Shown piece after piece: positions 53,385 through 62,451 of a stretch of 64,000 bases of DNA (position 1 is its first letter; the number at the start of each line of letters is the position of its first letter). Location of the stretch: NCBI GenBank assembly GCA_963820995.1, contig CAWGCL010000004.1, forward strand, positions 186,001 through 250,000, given 5' to 3'. A program made the translations under genes and the position numbers. Under the pieces are notes generated by a model. That model searched no databases. It worked only from the letters and a program-made list of their open reading frames with translations, and had not been told where the DNA came from. Source of the DNA: JAGTVG01 sp963820995 (GTDB lineage: Bacteria; Bacteroidota; Bacteroidia; Cytophagales; Cyclobacteriaceae).

Positions 53385-54461
53385 ATGACAGATAAATTAG
53401 AAGCCATAAAGAACAGGTTCAAGGAGGTAGGCGAAATGCTGGTCCAGCCGGATATCATGTCAGATATGAAGAACTATTCCAAATTAAGCAAGGAATACAA
53501 GGACCTGGAAAAAATAGTGATAAAGTACGACGAATATCAAAAGATCTTAAGTGATATCGATAGTGCTAAGGCTTTACTGGAAACGGAGAAAGATCCGGAA
53601 TTCAGGAATATGGTTAAGGTAGAGCTTGATGAACTTAATCCCCTTAAAGTAAATATTGAAGAAGAACTTAAACAACTCCTGACCCCAAAGGATCCTAATG
53701 ATAGCAAAAACGCTATTTTAGAGATACGGGCTGGTACAGGAGGTGATGAAGCGGCCATTTTTGCTGGTGATCTATTCAGGATGTATCAGAGGTTTTGTGA
53801 AAGAATGGGATGGAAATTAAACCTGCTTGACTTTACGGATGGCACATCCGGTGGTTATAAGGAAATTATTGGTAGTGTTTCCGGGGACGACGTTTATGGA
53901 AAACTAAAATATGAATCTGGGGTTCACAGGGTACAGAGAGTTCCTACGACTGAGACCCAGGGACGTGTACACACCTCTGCTGCAAGTGTTGCAGTATTAC
54001 CAGAAATGGAAGATGTAGAGGTTGAAATTGACATGAACGATGTCAGAAAGGATACTTTTTGCTCATCGGGCCCGGGAGGACAATCTGTAAACACTACTTA
54101 TTCAGCCATCCGGCTGACGCATATCCCTTCAGGTATTGTAGTTTCATGCCAGGATGAAAAATCGCAATTGAAAAATCTTGATAAAGCTTTAAAAGTGTTA
54201 AGGTCCAGATTATATGAAATGGAACTTAAAAAGCACAATGAGAAAATTGGGGAAAAGAGAAAATCGATGGTAGGAAGTGGAGACAGATCAGATAAGATCC
54301 GAACCTATAATTTTTCTCAAAGTAGGGTTACAGACCATAGGATAAATCATTCTGTATATAATCTTCAGGCTGTAATGGATGGTGACATAGCGGATTTTAT
54401 CGAGAAGTTGCGAATAGCTGAGAATGCCGAGAGGCTCAAGGATGGACAATCTGATAATTGA
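53385..54461 (+). CDS. prfA: Peptide chain release factor 1
   Basis: RF1 ends translation at UAA and UAG. The 358 residues have the N-terminal helical domain, 'ILEIRAGTGGDEAAIFAGDL', the stop-codon reading region around 'VQRVPTTETQGRVHTSAASV', and the catalytic 'GPGGQSVNTTYSAIRLTHIP' with its GGQ. It is the substrate of PrmC, encoded 50 kb away in the same window. It is 9 bp after rng and its stop overlaps the TTG of the next gene. Confidence 0.96.
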   Translation: MTDKLEAIKNRFKEVGEMLVQPDIMSDMKNYSKLSKEYKDLEKIVIKYDEYQKILSDIDSAKALLETEKDPEFRNMVKVELDELNPLKVNIEEELKQLLTPKDPNDSKNAILEIRAGTGGDEAAIFAGDLFRMYQRFCERMGWKLNLLDFTDGTSGGYKEIIGSVSGDDVYGKLKYESGVHRVQRVPTTETQGRVHTSAASVAVLPEMEDVEVEIDMNDVRKDTFCSSGPGGQSVNTTYSAIRLTHIPSGIVVSCQDEKSQLKNLDKALKVLRSRLYEMELKKHNEKIGEKRKSMVGSGDRSDKIRTYNFSQSRVTDHRINHSVYNLQAVMDGDIADFIEKLRIAENAERLKDGQSDN

Positions 54462-55855
54462 GATTGAAAACCAGTTATATATTTTACCTAGCAATATTTT
54501 TAGTCATTCAACTTTCCTGCATGAATGAGGATGAGGTCATTTCTACAGATCCCGGATATCAATTAACTTTTTCTACAGATACTATTGCTTTTGATACAGT
54601 CTTTACATCAATTGGTAGTGTGACCGAAAGATTTTTGGTTCGAAACCAAAATCCAAATGCCCTTTTAATTGAGAAAATTTATGTAGGGAATGGTCAGGAT
54701 TCGCCGTATTCTATAACTGTTTCGGGCTACGAATCAAACAGTGTTGAAAACCAGCAAATATTGGGGAATGATAGCTTATTGGTGCTTGTATCGGTTAAAA
54801 TAGATCCTTCGGAAGAATCCTTACCATTTGTTGTCAGAGATTCTATTGTATTCATCACAAATGGCAATGTACAGGATGTTAAACTCCAAAGCTGGGGCCA
54901 AAACGCACATTTTATTGGGAATGCAGTTCTTGATTGCGATACTCAATGGGTCCCTGATTTACCATATTTCCTGTATGGGTCCATATTAGTTGATTCCCTC
55001 TGTGAGTTACGAATTGAGAAAAATGTGCGTGTTTTTTCCTCGTTTGACACATTTATTTTTGTAAAAGGCTCTATAGTGGTAAGCGGAGAATCTGATGAAC
55101 GTGTGATTTTCAGAAATGAAAGATTGGAACCTCAATATGAAAACATTCCTGGACAATGGGGTGGGATCATTTTCCTTGAAGGTAGTAATAATAATTATAT
55201 TCATTATGCAGATATCCGAAATGTACAATATGGTATAAGACTGGGCACGCCTGATCCGGACTCAATCCCAGATATTATCCTTAGAAATGTCCGTATTGAA
55301 AATTCAGCTGTGGCTGGTATTGCCGCTTTTAATTCAGATCTTTTAGCCGAAAATTCATTGATCAACACCTCTACTGGTTATGTTGTTGGTAACTTTGCAG
55401 GTGGATATTATACTTATAACCACTGTACCATAGCCAATTTTCCGGTCACTTTCTTTAGCGGGCAGGCTTCTTCTGTTATTACAGATAACCTTGATCTTGA
55501 AGATGGATCTAACTTGTATAATCCCTTGCATCTTTCTATTGCCAACTCAATCATATGGGGTAATTTCGAGGAAGAAATCGTATTGGATTTGTTAGAACCT
55601 GATAATTCCCAGATTAAAACTATGAACAGTATTTTAAAAACCTCGTTAAATATCTTTGAAGGAGATGGAACTTTATTAAGTACTGAAACAGATTTTATGC
55701 AGTTTAAAGACCCGAATAATTATGATTATACACCGGATTCTTTATCTCCTGCGATTGACAATGCACTAGGGTCAGAAATGGGGATTGACTTGTTCGGATC
55801 CCAAAGAGATTCACTGCCGGATATTGGTGCCATAGAGTATTTATTGAACAATTAA
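54458..55855 (+). CDS. Lipoprotein with right-handed beta-helix repeats
   Basis: The frame starts with a TTG overlapping the prfA stop by 4 bp (a second TTG lies at 54464). A lipoprotein signal ends 'FLVIQLSCMNEDE'. A beta-sandwich-like part ('FDTVFTSIGSVTERFLVRNQ') is followed by a right-handed beta-helix from about residue 195 ('GIIFLEGSNNNYIHYADIRN', 'VQYGIRLG', 'NVRIENSAVAGIAAFNSDLL'). Similar lipoproteins occur in many Bacteroidota near prfA or yjbQ; function is unknown. It is in one run with rng, prfA and yjbQ. Confidence 0.82.
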   Translation: MRLKTSYIFYLAIFLVIQLSCMNEDEVISTDPGYQLTFSTDTIAFDTVFTSIGSVTERFLVRNQNPNALLIEKIYVGNGQDSPYSITVSGYESNSVENQQILGNDSLLVLVSVKIDPSEESLPFVVRDSIVFITNGNVQDVKLQSWGQNAHFIGNAVLDCDTQWVPDLPYFLYGSILVDSLCELRIEKNVRVFSSFDTFIFVKGSIVVSGESDERVIFRNERLEPQYENIPGQWGGIIFLEGSNNNYIHYADIRNVQYGIRLGTPDPDSIPDIILRNVRIENSAVAGIAAFNSDLLAENSLINTSTGYVVGNFAGGYYTYNHCTIANFPVTFFSGQASSVITDNLDLEDGSNLYNPLHLSIANSIIWGNFEEEIVLDLLEPDNSQIKTMNSILKTSLNIFEGDGTLLSTETDFMQFKDPNNYDYTPDSLSPAIDNALGSEMGIDLFGSQRDSLPDIGAIEYLLNN

Positions 55856-55856
55856 T

Positions 55857-56280
55857 ATGAAATTTTTTCAAAAAGAAATGATCCTTCCAAGATATCGAAG
55901 AGGCTTTCACCTGATCACGGATCAAATACGCGATGAAATTACGTGAAATAAAAAATATTGATAAAGGGATATTGCATATCCTGGTTAAGCACACTTCTGC
56001 TGGAATAACCCTTAACGAAAATGCAGATCCTACGGTACGGCAGGATTTTGAAAGCCATTTCGATAAAACTGTTCCTGAAAACGCACCATATTACCGACAT
56101 AATTATGAAGGTCCTGACGATATGCCCGCTCATATCAAGACCTCGATTATAGGAAATGAAATAAACATACCCATTACGGGAGGAAAGCTAAATCTTGGAA
56201 CCTGGCAAGGGATATACTTTTGTGAGTTCAGAAATTTTGGAATTAACAGGCATATCGTTCTTACCGCTTTTGGAGAATAA
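55857..56280 (+). CDS. YjbQ-family protein (UPF0047), reading frame broken
   Basis: The start at 55857, one base after the previous stop, reads 'MKFFQKEMILPRYRRGFHLI' then 'TDQIRDEIT' and stops. The next frame continues the family: 'HILVKHTSAGITLNENADPTVRQD', split at the active-site region, then 'PDDMPAHIKTSIIG' and 'GKLNLGTWQGIYFCEFRN'. Removing one A near 55938 (or an equivalent -2) gives 140 residues, normal for YjbQ. YjbQ proteins have reported thiamin phosphate synthase-like activity, but their role is not settled. The break is of the same +1 type as in dnaJ, upp and uvrA. Confidence 0.85.
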
Positions 56281-56478
56281 GTCCAATAAAATGTAGCCTA
56301 TATTTAGGTTCGGAGAATATAAATAAATTCGACTACATCGATTATAACAAAATTTAAAACCACTCCCCAATAGAATTCATTTTAAATACTGCCTGATAGG
56401 ATTATGAGATCATAAACTTTCCTGATAATTTTTACTACTTTACTAATCCCTTTGACAGGAAATGATAGTAATCAAGGA

Positions 56479-59311
56479 TCAATCCGTGAATTTTGGTTTT
56501 AAGTACTGAGCTGTATATCCGGTTTTTTCTTTGACAAGTTCCTCTGGGGTGCCCTCGAAAACAACATATCCTCCTTTTTTATCGCCTCCTTCCGGACCCA
56601 GATCTATGATCCAGTCTGCAGATTTAATAATTTCCATATTGTGTTCAATCATTACGACTGAATTGCCCTGATTGATCAGACTCTGCACAGCCTTCAATAA
56701 TTTATTTATATCATGAAAATGTAGACCGGTTGTAGGTTCATCGAATATAAACAAAATATGATCATGAGTGGTGGTTTTCCCTTTGCCAAGAAAATAAGCA
56801 AGCTTAACGCGCTGAGCTTCTCCTCCACTAAGAGAATTTGATGATTGCCCAAGCCTGACATAGCCCAATCCAACTTCCTGCAAGGGCCTAAGGCGGTTGA
56901 CAACCGCTTTATCTTTAATGAAGAAATCAATAGCTTCATCAACGGTTAGTTCGAGTACTTCCTGAATGTTCTTTCCTTTATATTCCACATTGAGAATTTC
57001 ATTTTTAAACCTGCTCCCTTTACAGCTATCACAAGTCAGGAAAATATCAGCCATAAACTGCATCTCAATTTTAATGATCCCTTCTCCCTGGCAGGTTTCA
57101 CACCTTCCGCCATCTACATTAAATGAGAAGTGGGAAGGTTTGTATCCTCGTTGTACTGATAATTGTTGATCAGAAAACAATTTTCTAATAGCATCATAAG
57201 CTTTGACATAGGTAACAGGATTTGATCGGGAAGACTTCCCTATAGGATTTTGATCAATATATTCAACCTGTAGTATCTTATCAACCGATCCTTCCAGTTT
57301 GTCAAATTTACCTAATGATTCAGCCATAAGGCCAAGGCGTTTGGCAAGTGCCGGATATAGAATATTTTTTACCAATGTAGATTTACCTGAACCGCTAACT
57401 CCAGTGATAACTGATAAAATACCCAAAGGAATATTTACATTAATATTTTTGAGATTGTTTTCCCTTGCACCAACAATTTGAATATGTTCCTTCCATGACC
57501 TTCTTCTTGCGGGTATTTCAACTGTATCAAGTTGATTTAAATATCTCGCAGTATATGAAGTTGTATTCTTCTTTATATCTGACATGCGAGCCCTGAAAAA
57601 CTAATTCACCTCCATGAGATCCGGCATCCGGGCCAATATCGATTATTTGATCTGCTTGTAACATGACCTCCTCCTCATGTTCAACGACAATTACAGTATT
57701 GCCAAGATCTCTGAGTGATTTTAATACATCTATTAATTTACTGGTATCCCTCGGGTGCAGGCCTATACTTGGCTCATCTAATATATACATGGAACCTACC
57801 AGTGCGCTACCAAGGGAAGTCGCCAGCCTGATCCTTTGGTATTCTCCCCCAGAAAGGGACGATGTCAGACGGTTAAGGGTTAAGTATCCGAGTCCAACTA
57901 AATCCAGATATTCCAGACGGCTTTTAATTTCTATTAATAGTTGCCTGCTAATCTTTTCCTCAGTTCCGCTAATTTTAAGTTTTTTAAAAAAGGAGACAGA
58001 TTCACTTACCGGCATTAAGACAAGGTCGGATATAGACTTGTTATTGATTTGAACATAAGCGGCATCTTCACGTAACCGGGTTCCCTTACATTGAGGGCAG
58101 ATTGTGCGGCCCCTGTATCGGCTCAACAGAACTCTGTATTGAATTTTATGCGTTTTAGAACTTATATAATCGAAGAATTGATGGATCCCTTTAAAATATT
58201 TATTCCCATTCCACAGCAATTCATATTCTTCTTTGCTTAATTGATTAATTTGTCTATGAATAGGGAAATTAAATTCCATTGCATTATCCAGTAACTTGCG
58301 AAGCCATTTTTTCATAGTCTCAGATCGCCATGGAACTATTGCCCCTTCGTAGACAGAAAGGCTTTTATCAGGGATTACGAGATCTTCATCTATCCCAAGT
58401 ATTTTTCCAAACCCCTCACATTTTTTACAGGCCCCGTATGGATTATTGAAACTGAATAGATTTACACTCGGTTCTTCAAATATAATACCATCAAGTTCAA
58501 ACCGATCGCTGAACTCTTTGGAGGTTTTTCCTGATATGTCCACTTTACAGGATCCATTTCCCTCAAAAAAAGCAGTTTGAATCGAATCCGCAATTCTATA
58601 TTGGTTGTCTTCATCATCGTGAAATACCGATGTTCGATCGATTAACACATGGATGTCCTCAATATTAGGATACTTTTCCAACTCTGTTAATGCATCTTCA
58701 ACGAGAATTACTTTTTCGCCAATTTTTATACGGGAAAAACCTTTGCTTAAAAGAATATTTAATTCCTGTTCAAGCGTTCTTTTCGGATTTATATGCAAGG
58801 GAGCAAAGATCATAACCTTATCCCCTTCATGAAAAGAATAGATCCAATCGACCACGGAAGTTACAGTATCTCTTTTTACTTCCTTATGACTGATGGGGGA
58901 ATATGTCTTTCCTATTCTTGCATAAAGAAGTTTTAAATAATCATAAATCTCAGTGGAAGTGCCCACTGTAGATCTCGGATTTTTAGTATTTGCTTTCTGT
59001 TCGATAGCAATAGCAGGGGATACTCCCTGAATGAAATCAACATCAGGTTTCTCCATTCGTCCCAGAAATTGCCTGGCATATGAACTCAGGCTTTCCACAT
59101 ACATTCTTTGCCCTTCAGCGAATAATGTATCAAAGGCCAGTGAAGATTTTCCGGAACCTGACAATCCTGTAATAACGATTAACTTATTTCTAGGGATGGC
59201 AACATTGAGGTTTTTTAAATTATTAACCCTTGCTCCTTTTATAATTATAAACTCTTTTGGATTTATATTATCCAAATTAAAGTCTTCTATGTTGGCCTTA
59301 ATTTCATGCAT
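56479..59311 (-). CDS. uvrA: Excinuclease ABC subunit UvrA, reading frame broken by one extra base
   Basis: UvrA finds bulky DNA lesions and loads UvrB. The first frame (594 codons from 59311) has Walker A 'VITGLSGSGKSSLAFDTLFA', zinc-type 'CKKCEGFGK' and 'CPQCKGTRL', and the first signature 'LSGGEYQRIRLA'. It runs off after 'GGELVFQGSH'. The second frame resumes with 'SDIKKNTTSYTARYLNQ' and has 'VITGVSGSGKSTLVKN', zinc finger 'CETCQGEG' and 'CDSCKGSRF', and 'SLSGGEAQRVKLAYFLGKG'. Removing one base near 57576-57583 gives 943 residues, the normal length. The break lies between the two ATPase halves, so neither half would be functional alone. The 198 bp downstream (56281-56478) show nothing clear. 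Confidence 0.93.
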
Positions 59312-59756
59312 GGATTAGCAAAGATAATATGAGGAACATTCTAATTAGCAATTTGTTCGGAAGAGATTGTAATATTCTAAAAATTGGAATTTCGTACAAA
59401 TTTGGGAAAATTAAATTTTTTTTGTTTTGGAAGAATTCTTAAAATAAAACTAAAATTAGCGCTTTTCTGCTTTGATTAAAACGAGATTTAATTTCCATAA
59501 CTTATTAATTATAAGCAGGTTAACCCTGGTTATATTAAAGTATTTATTCAATAGTATTAATTTCTTATATGGTTTTGAGGAAATTTGGAATAAATATTGT
59601 TTTGTAGTATATCCAACACATGTAAGATATTTTAAAAATATTGTTGTTTTATAAAATCTTATTATATACTTTGGCAGTCCTAATTAAAATAATTGTTTAA
59701 CCTTAAATACAATACAATATGATATAAAGCTCTACGTTTACTAATTAAGATACATA
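59312..59756. other. AT-rich region before the sigma factor gene
   Basis: About 445 bases, very AT-rich. A 60-codon frame (59472-59654) has a composition unlike protein and is rejected. The region probably holds the promoters of the ECF sigma gene and of uvrA, but no exact TAnnTTTG element was found. Confidence 0.4.
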
Positions 59757-60356
59757 ATGAATAGGAACGAGGTAAGTGACAAAAAATTAGTTTCAGCGTA
59801 CATTAAAGGTAACGAAGAGGCTTTTGAACTATTGGTTGAAAGACACAAAAATAGGGTTTTTACAACAATTAACTTGATCGTAAGAGATACTTACTTAGCT
59901 GAGGATCTTTTACAAGAAACCTTTATTAAGGCAATCAAAACCATTAAGTCGGGAAGGTACAATGAAGAGGGTAAATTTTTGCCCTGGATATTGCGAATAG
60001 CCCATAACCTGGCTATCGACTACTTCAGAAGAGATAAAAGATATCCTACAATGGTTCTTGAAGATGGTAGTGCTGTCTTTAATAATCTTGATTTCTCAGA
60101 AGATTCTTTTGAATCTGTGCAAATACAAAAAGATACACATGATCGTCTTAAGCAATTCATTGAAGAATTGCCCCTTGTACAAAGGGAAGTACTCGTAATG
60201 AGGCACTATATGAATATGAGTTTTAAAGAAATTGCAGAAGTATCAGGTGTCAGTATCAACACTGCTCTTGGAAGGATGCGGTACGCACTGATCAATCTGC
60301 GTAAAAAGATTACTGTTAATCGGTCTGCCTATGACAAAAACCTTTACCCGAAATGA
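59757..60356 (+). CDS. ECF-type RNA polymerase sigma factor
   Basis: The 199-residue protein has sigma region 2 ('AFELLVERHKNRVFTTINLI', 'LAEDLLQETFIKAIKTI', 'FLPWILRIAHNLAIDYFRRD') and region 4 ('ELPLVQREVLVMRHYMNMSF', 'KEIAEVSGVSINTALGRMRYAL'). It directs RNA polymerase to a special promoter set; which one is unknown. The small gene after it overlaps by 26 bp and may encode its anti-sigma factor. Its neighbours nth and uvrA are DNA repair genes, so a stress role is possible but unproven. Confidence 0.92.
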   Translation: MNRNEVSDKKLVSAYIKGNEEAFELLVERHKNRVFTTINLIVRDTYLAEDLLQETFIKAIKTIKSGRYNEEGKFLPWILRIAHNLAIDYFRRDKRYPTMVLEDGSAVFNNLDFSEDSFESVQIQKDTHDRLKQFIEELPLVQREVLVMRHYMNMSFKEIAEVSGVSINTALGRMRYALINLRKKITVNRSAYDKNLYPK

Positions 60357-60564
60357 TCTGATAAGATACATCTATCAGGAAACAACTGAAAGCGAAAAAA
60401 AAGAAATCGAACAGGAATTATTGTTAGATAATAAATTGTTTGAAGAGTATAAGAATCTTGCTGAAGTAAGCATGGAGTTGGACAGAGTTGAATTATGTCC
60501 TTCAGAAAAAACAATAAATAAAATCCTAAATTTTTCAAAAACTATAAATTTGCATTCAGCTTAG
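60331..60564 (+). CDS. Small acidic protein, possible anti-sigma partner
   Basis: The 77-residue protein overlaps the sigma gene by 26 bp, as many anti-sigma genes do. It starts 'MTKTFTRNDLIRYIYQETTE' and is predicted to be helical ('KKEIEQELLLDNKLFEEYKN'), like the N-terminal cytosolic domain of anti-sigma factors. It has no membrane segment and no zinc HxxxCxxC motif. It may hold the sigma factor without a sensor domain. The link is by position and fold only. Confidence 0.65.
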   Translation: MTKTFTRNDLIRYIYQETTESEKKEIEQELLLDNKLFEEYKNLAEVSMELDRVELCPSEKTINKILNFSKTINLHSA

Positions 60565-60574
60565 ATCAAAAAGA

Positions 60575-61219
60575 ATGCAGAAAAAAGAAAGATTTAGATT
60601 ATTAATCGATTACTTCACCAAGAATTTTCCGGAGCCCAGAACTGAATTAAGTTATTCCAATTCATTTCATTTGTTGATAGCAGTTATCCTCAGTGCTCAA
60701 TGTACTGATAAGAGGATCAATATGGTGACTCCAGCGCTCTTCAGGGATTTCCCTACCCCTGAACATTTAGCACATAGTAGTTTTGATGAGGTATTTCCTT
60801 ATATAAAAAGCGTAACTTATCCCAATAGCAAAACCAAGCACTTGATCGGGATGGCAAAGATGCTTTGTGAAGAGTTTGACTCAAAGGTCCCTGAAACTGT
60901 AACGGACCTTCAGAAATTACCAGGTGTAGGACGAAAAACAGCAAATGTGATTGCTTCCGTGGTCTATAATCAGCCAGCCCTGGCTGTTGATACCCATGTA
61001 TTTCGGGTGTCCAAAAGAATAGGACTGGCCAATCTAAATTCTAAAACTCCCCTATCCGTTGAGCAGCAACTCGTTAAATATATACCAACTCATCTTATTG
61101 CCAAAGCCCATCATTGGTTAATTCTTCATGGTCGGTATATCTGCGTGGCCAGAAATCCAAAATGCAATAAATGCGGATTAAATAATTTTTGCAGGTATTA
61201 TGAAAAAAACTTAACCTGA
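60575..61219 (+). CDS. nth: Endonuclease III
   Basis: Nth removes oxidised pyrimidines and nicks the site. The 214 residues show 'LLIAVILSAQCTDKRIN', the helix-hairpin-helix 'LQKLPGVGRKTANVI' with catalytic Lys121, 'AVDTHVFRVSKRIGL' with Asp139, and the Fe-S cysteines 190, 197, 200 and 206 ('ICVARNPKCNKCGLNNFCRY'). It follows the anti-sigma-like gene by 10 bp and is likely in its operon. With mutY and uvrA the window holds three separate repair genes. Confidence 0.96.
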   Translation: MQKKERFRLLIDYFTKNFPEPRTELSYSNSFHLLIAVILSAQCTDKRINMVTPALFRDFPTPEHLAHSSFDEVFPYIKSVTYPNSKTKHLIGMAKMLCEEFDSKVPETVTDLQKLPGVGRKTANVIASVVYNQPALAVDTHVFRVSKRIGLANLNSKTPLSVEQQLVKYIPTHLIAKAHHWLILHGRYICVARNPKCNKCGLNNFCRYYEKNLT

Positions 61220-61254
61220 TCCATATGGTTCATTGTATTTTAATTTTTTAGGCA

Positions 61255-62451
61255 TTGAACATTCTCTATATACATCAATATTTTAAAACTCCGTCGGAGG
61301 GCGGGGCAATAAGATCCTATTATATTGCTAAGGGAATGGTCAACGTGGGGCATCATGTTGAAATGATTACTTCGCATAACTGTAATAAGTATATAAGAAA
61401 AGATATTGAGGGGATTACCGTACACTACCTGCCAGTTACTTATTATAATCATTTCGGATATCTAAGGAGGTTATACGCATTTTTACTATTTGCCCACAAA
61501 GCATATCATCTGGGGAAGAAATTAAAGAGCATTGACCTGGCTTATGTAACATCGACCCCTCTGACTGTTGCACTCACAGCTCTGCGATTAAATCATAAGA
61601 AGCAAACTCCTTATGTTTTTGAAGTCCGAGACCTTTGGCCGGAGGCTCCTATCCGGTTAGGTGAAATAAGAAACGTATTTATCAAGGCTGTTTCCAGAAA
61701 ACTGGAATTGATTGCCTACAGAAAAGCGGAAAGGATCGTAACCTTATCACCAGGAATTTATGAACATGTATCAAACCTGGTACCTGGTAAATCAGTGTAT
61801 CTATGTCCTAATTTCTCCGATTGTACTTTTTTCCAAAGAACAGATCGGAAAAATGAAACATTGCTTAAAAAACATGGTATAATGAATGCCTTTGTGATCT
61901 CATATTTCGGCGCTATTGGAAAAGTGAATGCTTTGGAATATTTTCTTGACCTGGTAAAAGTTTCCGAAGATTATGAAATGGATATTAAATTCTTTCTGAT
62001 AGGTGATGGAGCAAAACTTACCGCGTTAAGGAAGCTTGCCGAGCATAGAAAATTAAAGACAATTGAATTTATACCGCATATGGATAAACTTGGTTTGAAG
62101 GAATATTTATCTATAAGTGATGCAGCCTATATCTCTTTTATTAATAATCCAGTAATGGAATTGAACAGCCCCAATAAATTTTTTGATGCTCTTGCAAGTG
62201 GGAAACTTATAATCACGAATACTAAAGGATGGATCCGCGATCTAATTAAGGAAAATGAATGTGGATTTTATATGGATCCCGATAGTCCTGAAGAATTTAT
62301 CACCAGAATAAAACCATTTATGAACAAACTTAAACTTCAAATTCAACAGGGCCAAGCCAGACATTTGGCTGAAGAATCATTTGATAAAGATAAGCAAGTT
62401 AAAAAGCTTTTAGATTTTATCAATCCTAAATATCCTGACTTCGAGGCTTAA
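61255..62451 (+). CDS. GT4-family glycosyltransferase
   Basis: The 398 residues begin with a TTG at 61255: '(L)NILYIHQYFKTPSEGGAIRS', typical of WbuB-like GT4 enzymes. The two Rossmann domains are shown by 'VFEVRDLWPEAPIRLGEI', 'RIVTLSPGIYEHV', 'FVISYFGAIGKVNALEYFLD' and 'PNKFFDALASGKLIITN', with the donor-site Glu region replaced by 'MELNSPNKFFD'. It probably adds a sugar to a polysaccharide or lipid-linked unit in the cytosol. It overlaps the 3' end of gldB on the other strand by 26 bp. Confidence 0.9.
   Translation: MNILYIHQYFKTPSEGGAIRSYYIAKGMVNVGHHVEMITSHNCNKYIRKDIEGITVHYLPVTYYNHFGYLRRLYAFLLFAHKAYHLGKKLKSIDLAYVTSTPLTVALTALRLNHKKQTPYVFEVRDLWPEAPIRLGEIRNVFIKAVSRKLELIAYRKAERIVTLSPGIYEHVSNLVPGKSVYLCPNFSDCTFFQRTDRKNETLLKKHGIMNAFVISYFGAIGKVNALEYFLDLVKVSEDYEMDIKFFLIGDGAKLTALRKLAEHRKLKTIEFIPHMDKLGLKEYLSISDAAYISFINNPVMELNSPNKFFDALASGKLIITNTKGWIRDLIKENECGFYMDPDSPEEFITRIKPFMNKLKLQIQQGQARHLAEESFDKDKQVKKLLDFINPKYPDFEA

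Noticed and set aside
4236..59311. Classical programmed +1 frameshifting as in prfB
   Set aside because: The sites lack a common slippery motif, an internal Shine-Dalgarno or a stop codon at the shift point; most zero frames continue 5-18 codons beyond.
59472..59654. 60-codon frame before the sigma gene
   Set aside because: Rich in Phe, Ile and Tyr as expected from translating AT-rich non-coding DNA; no signal or homology pattern.
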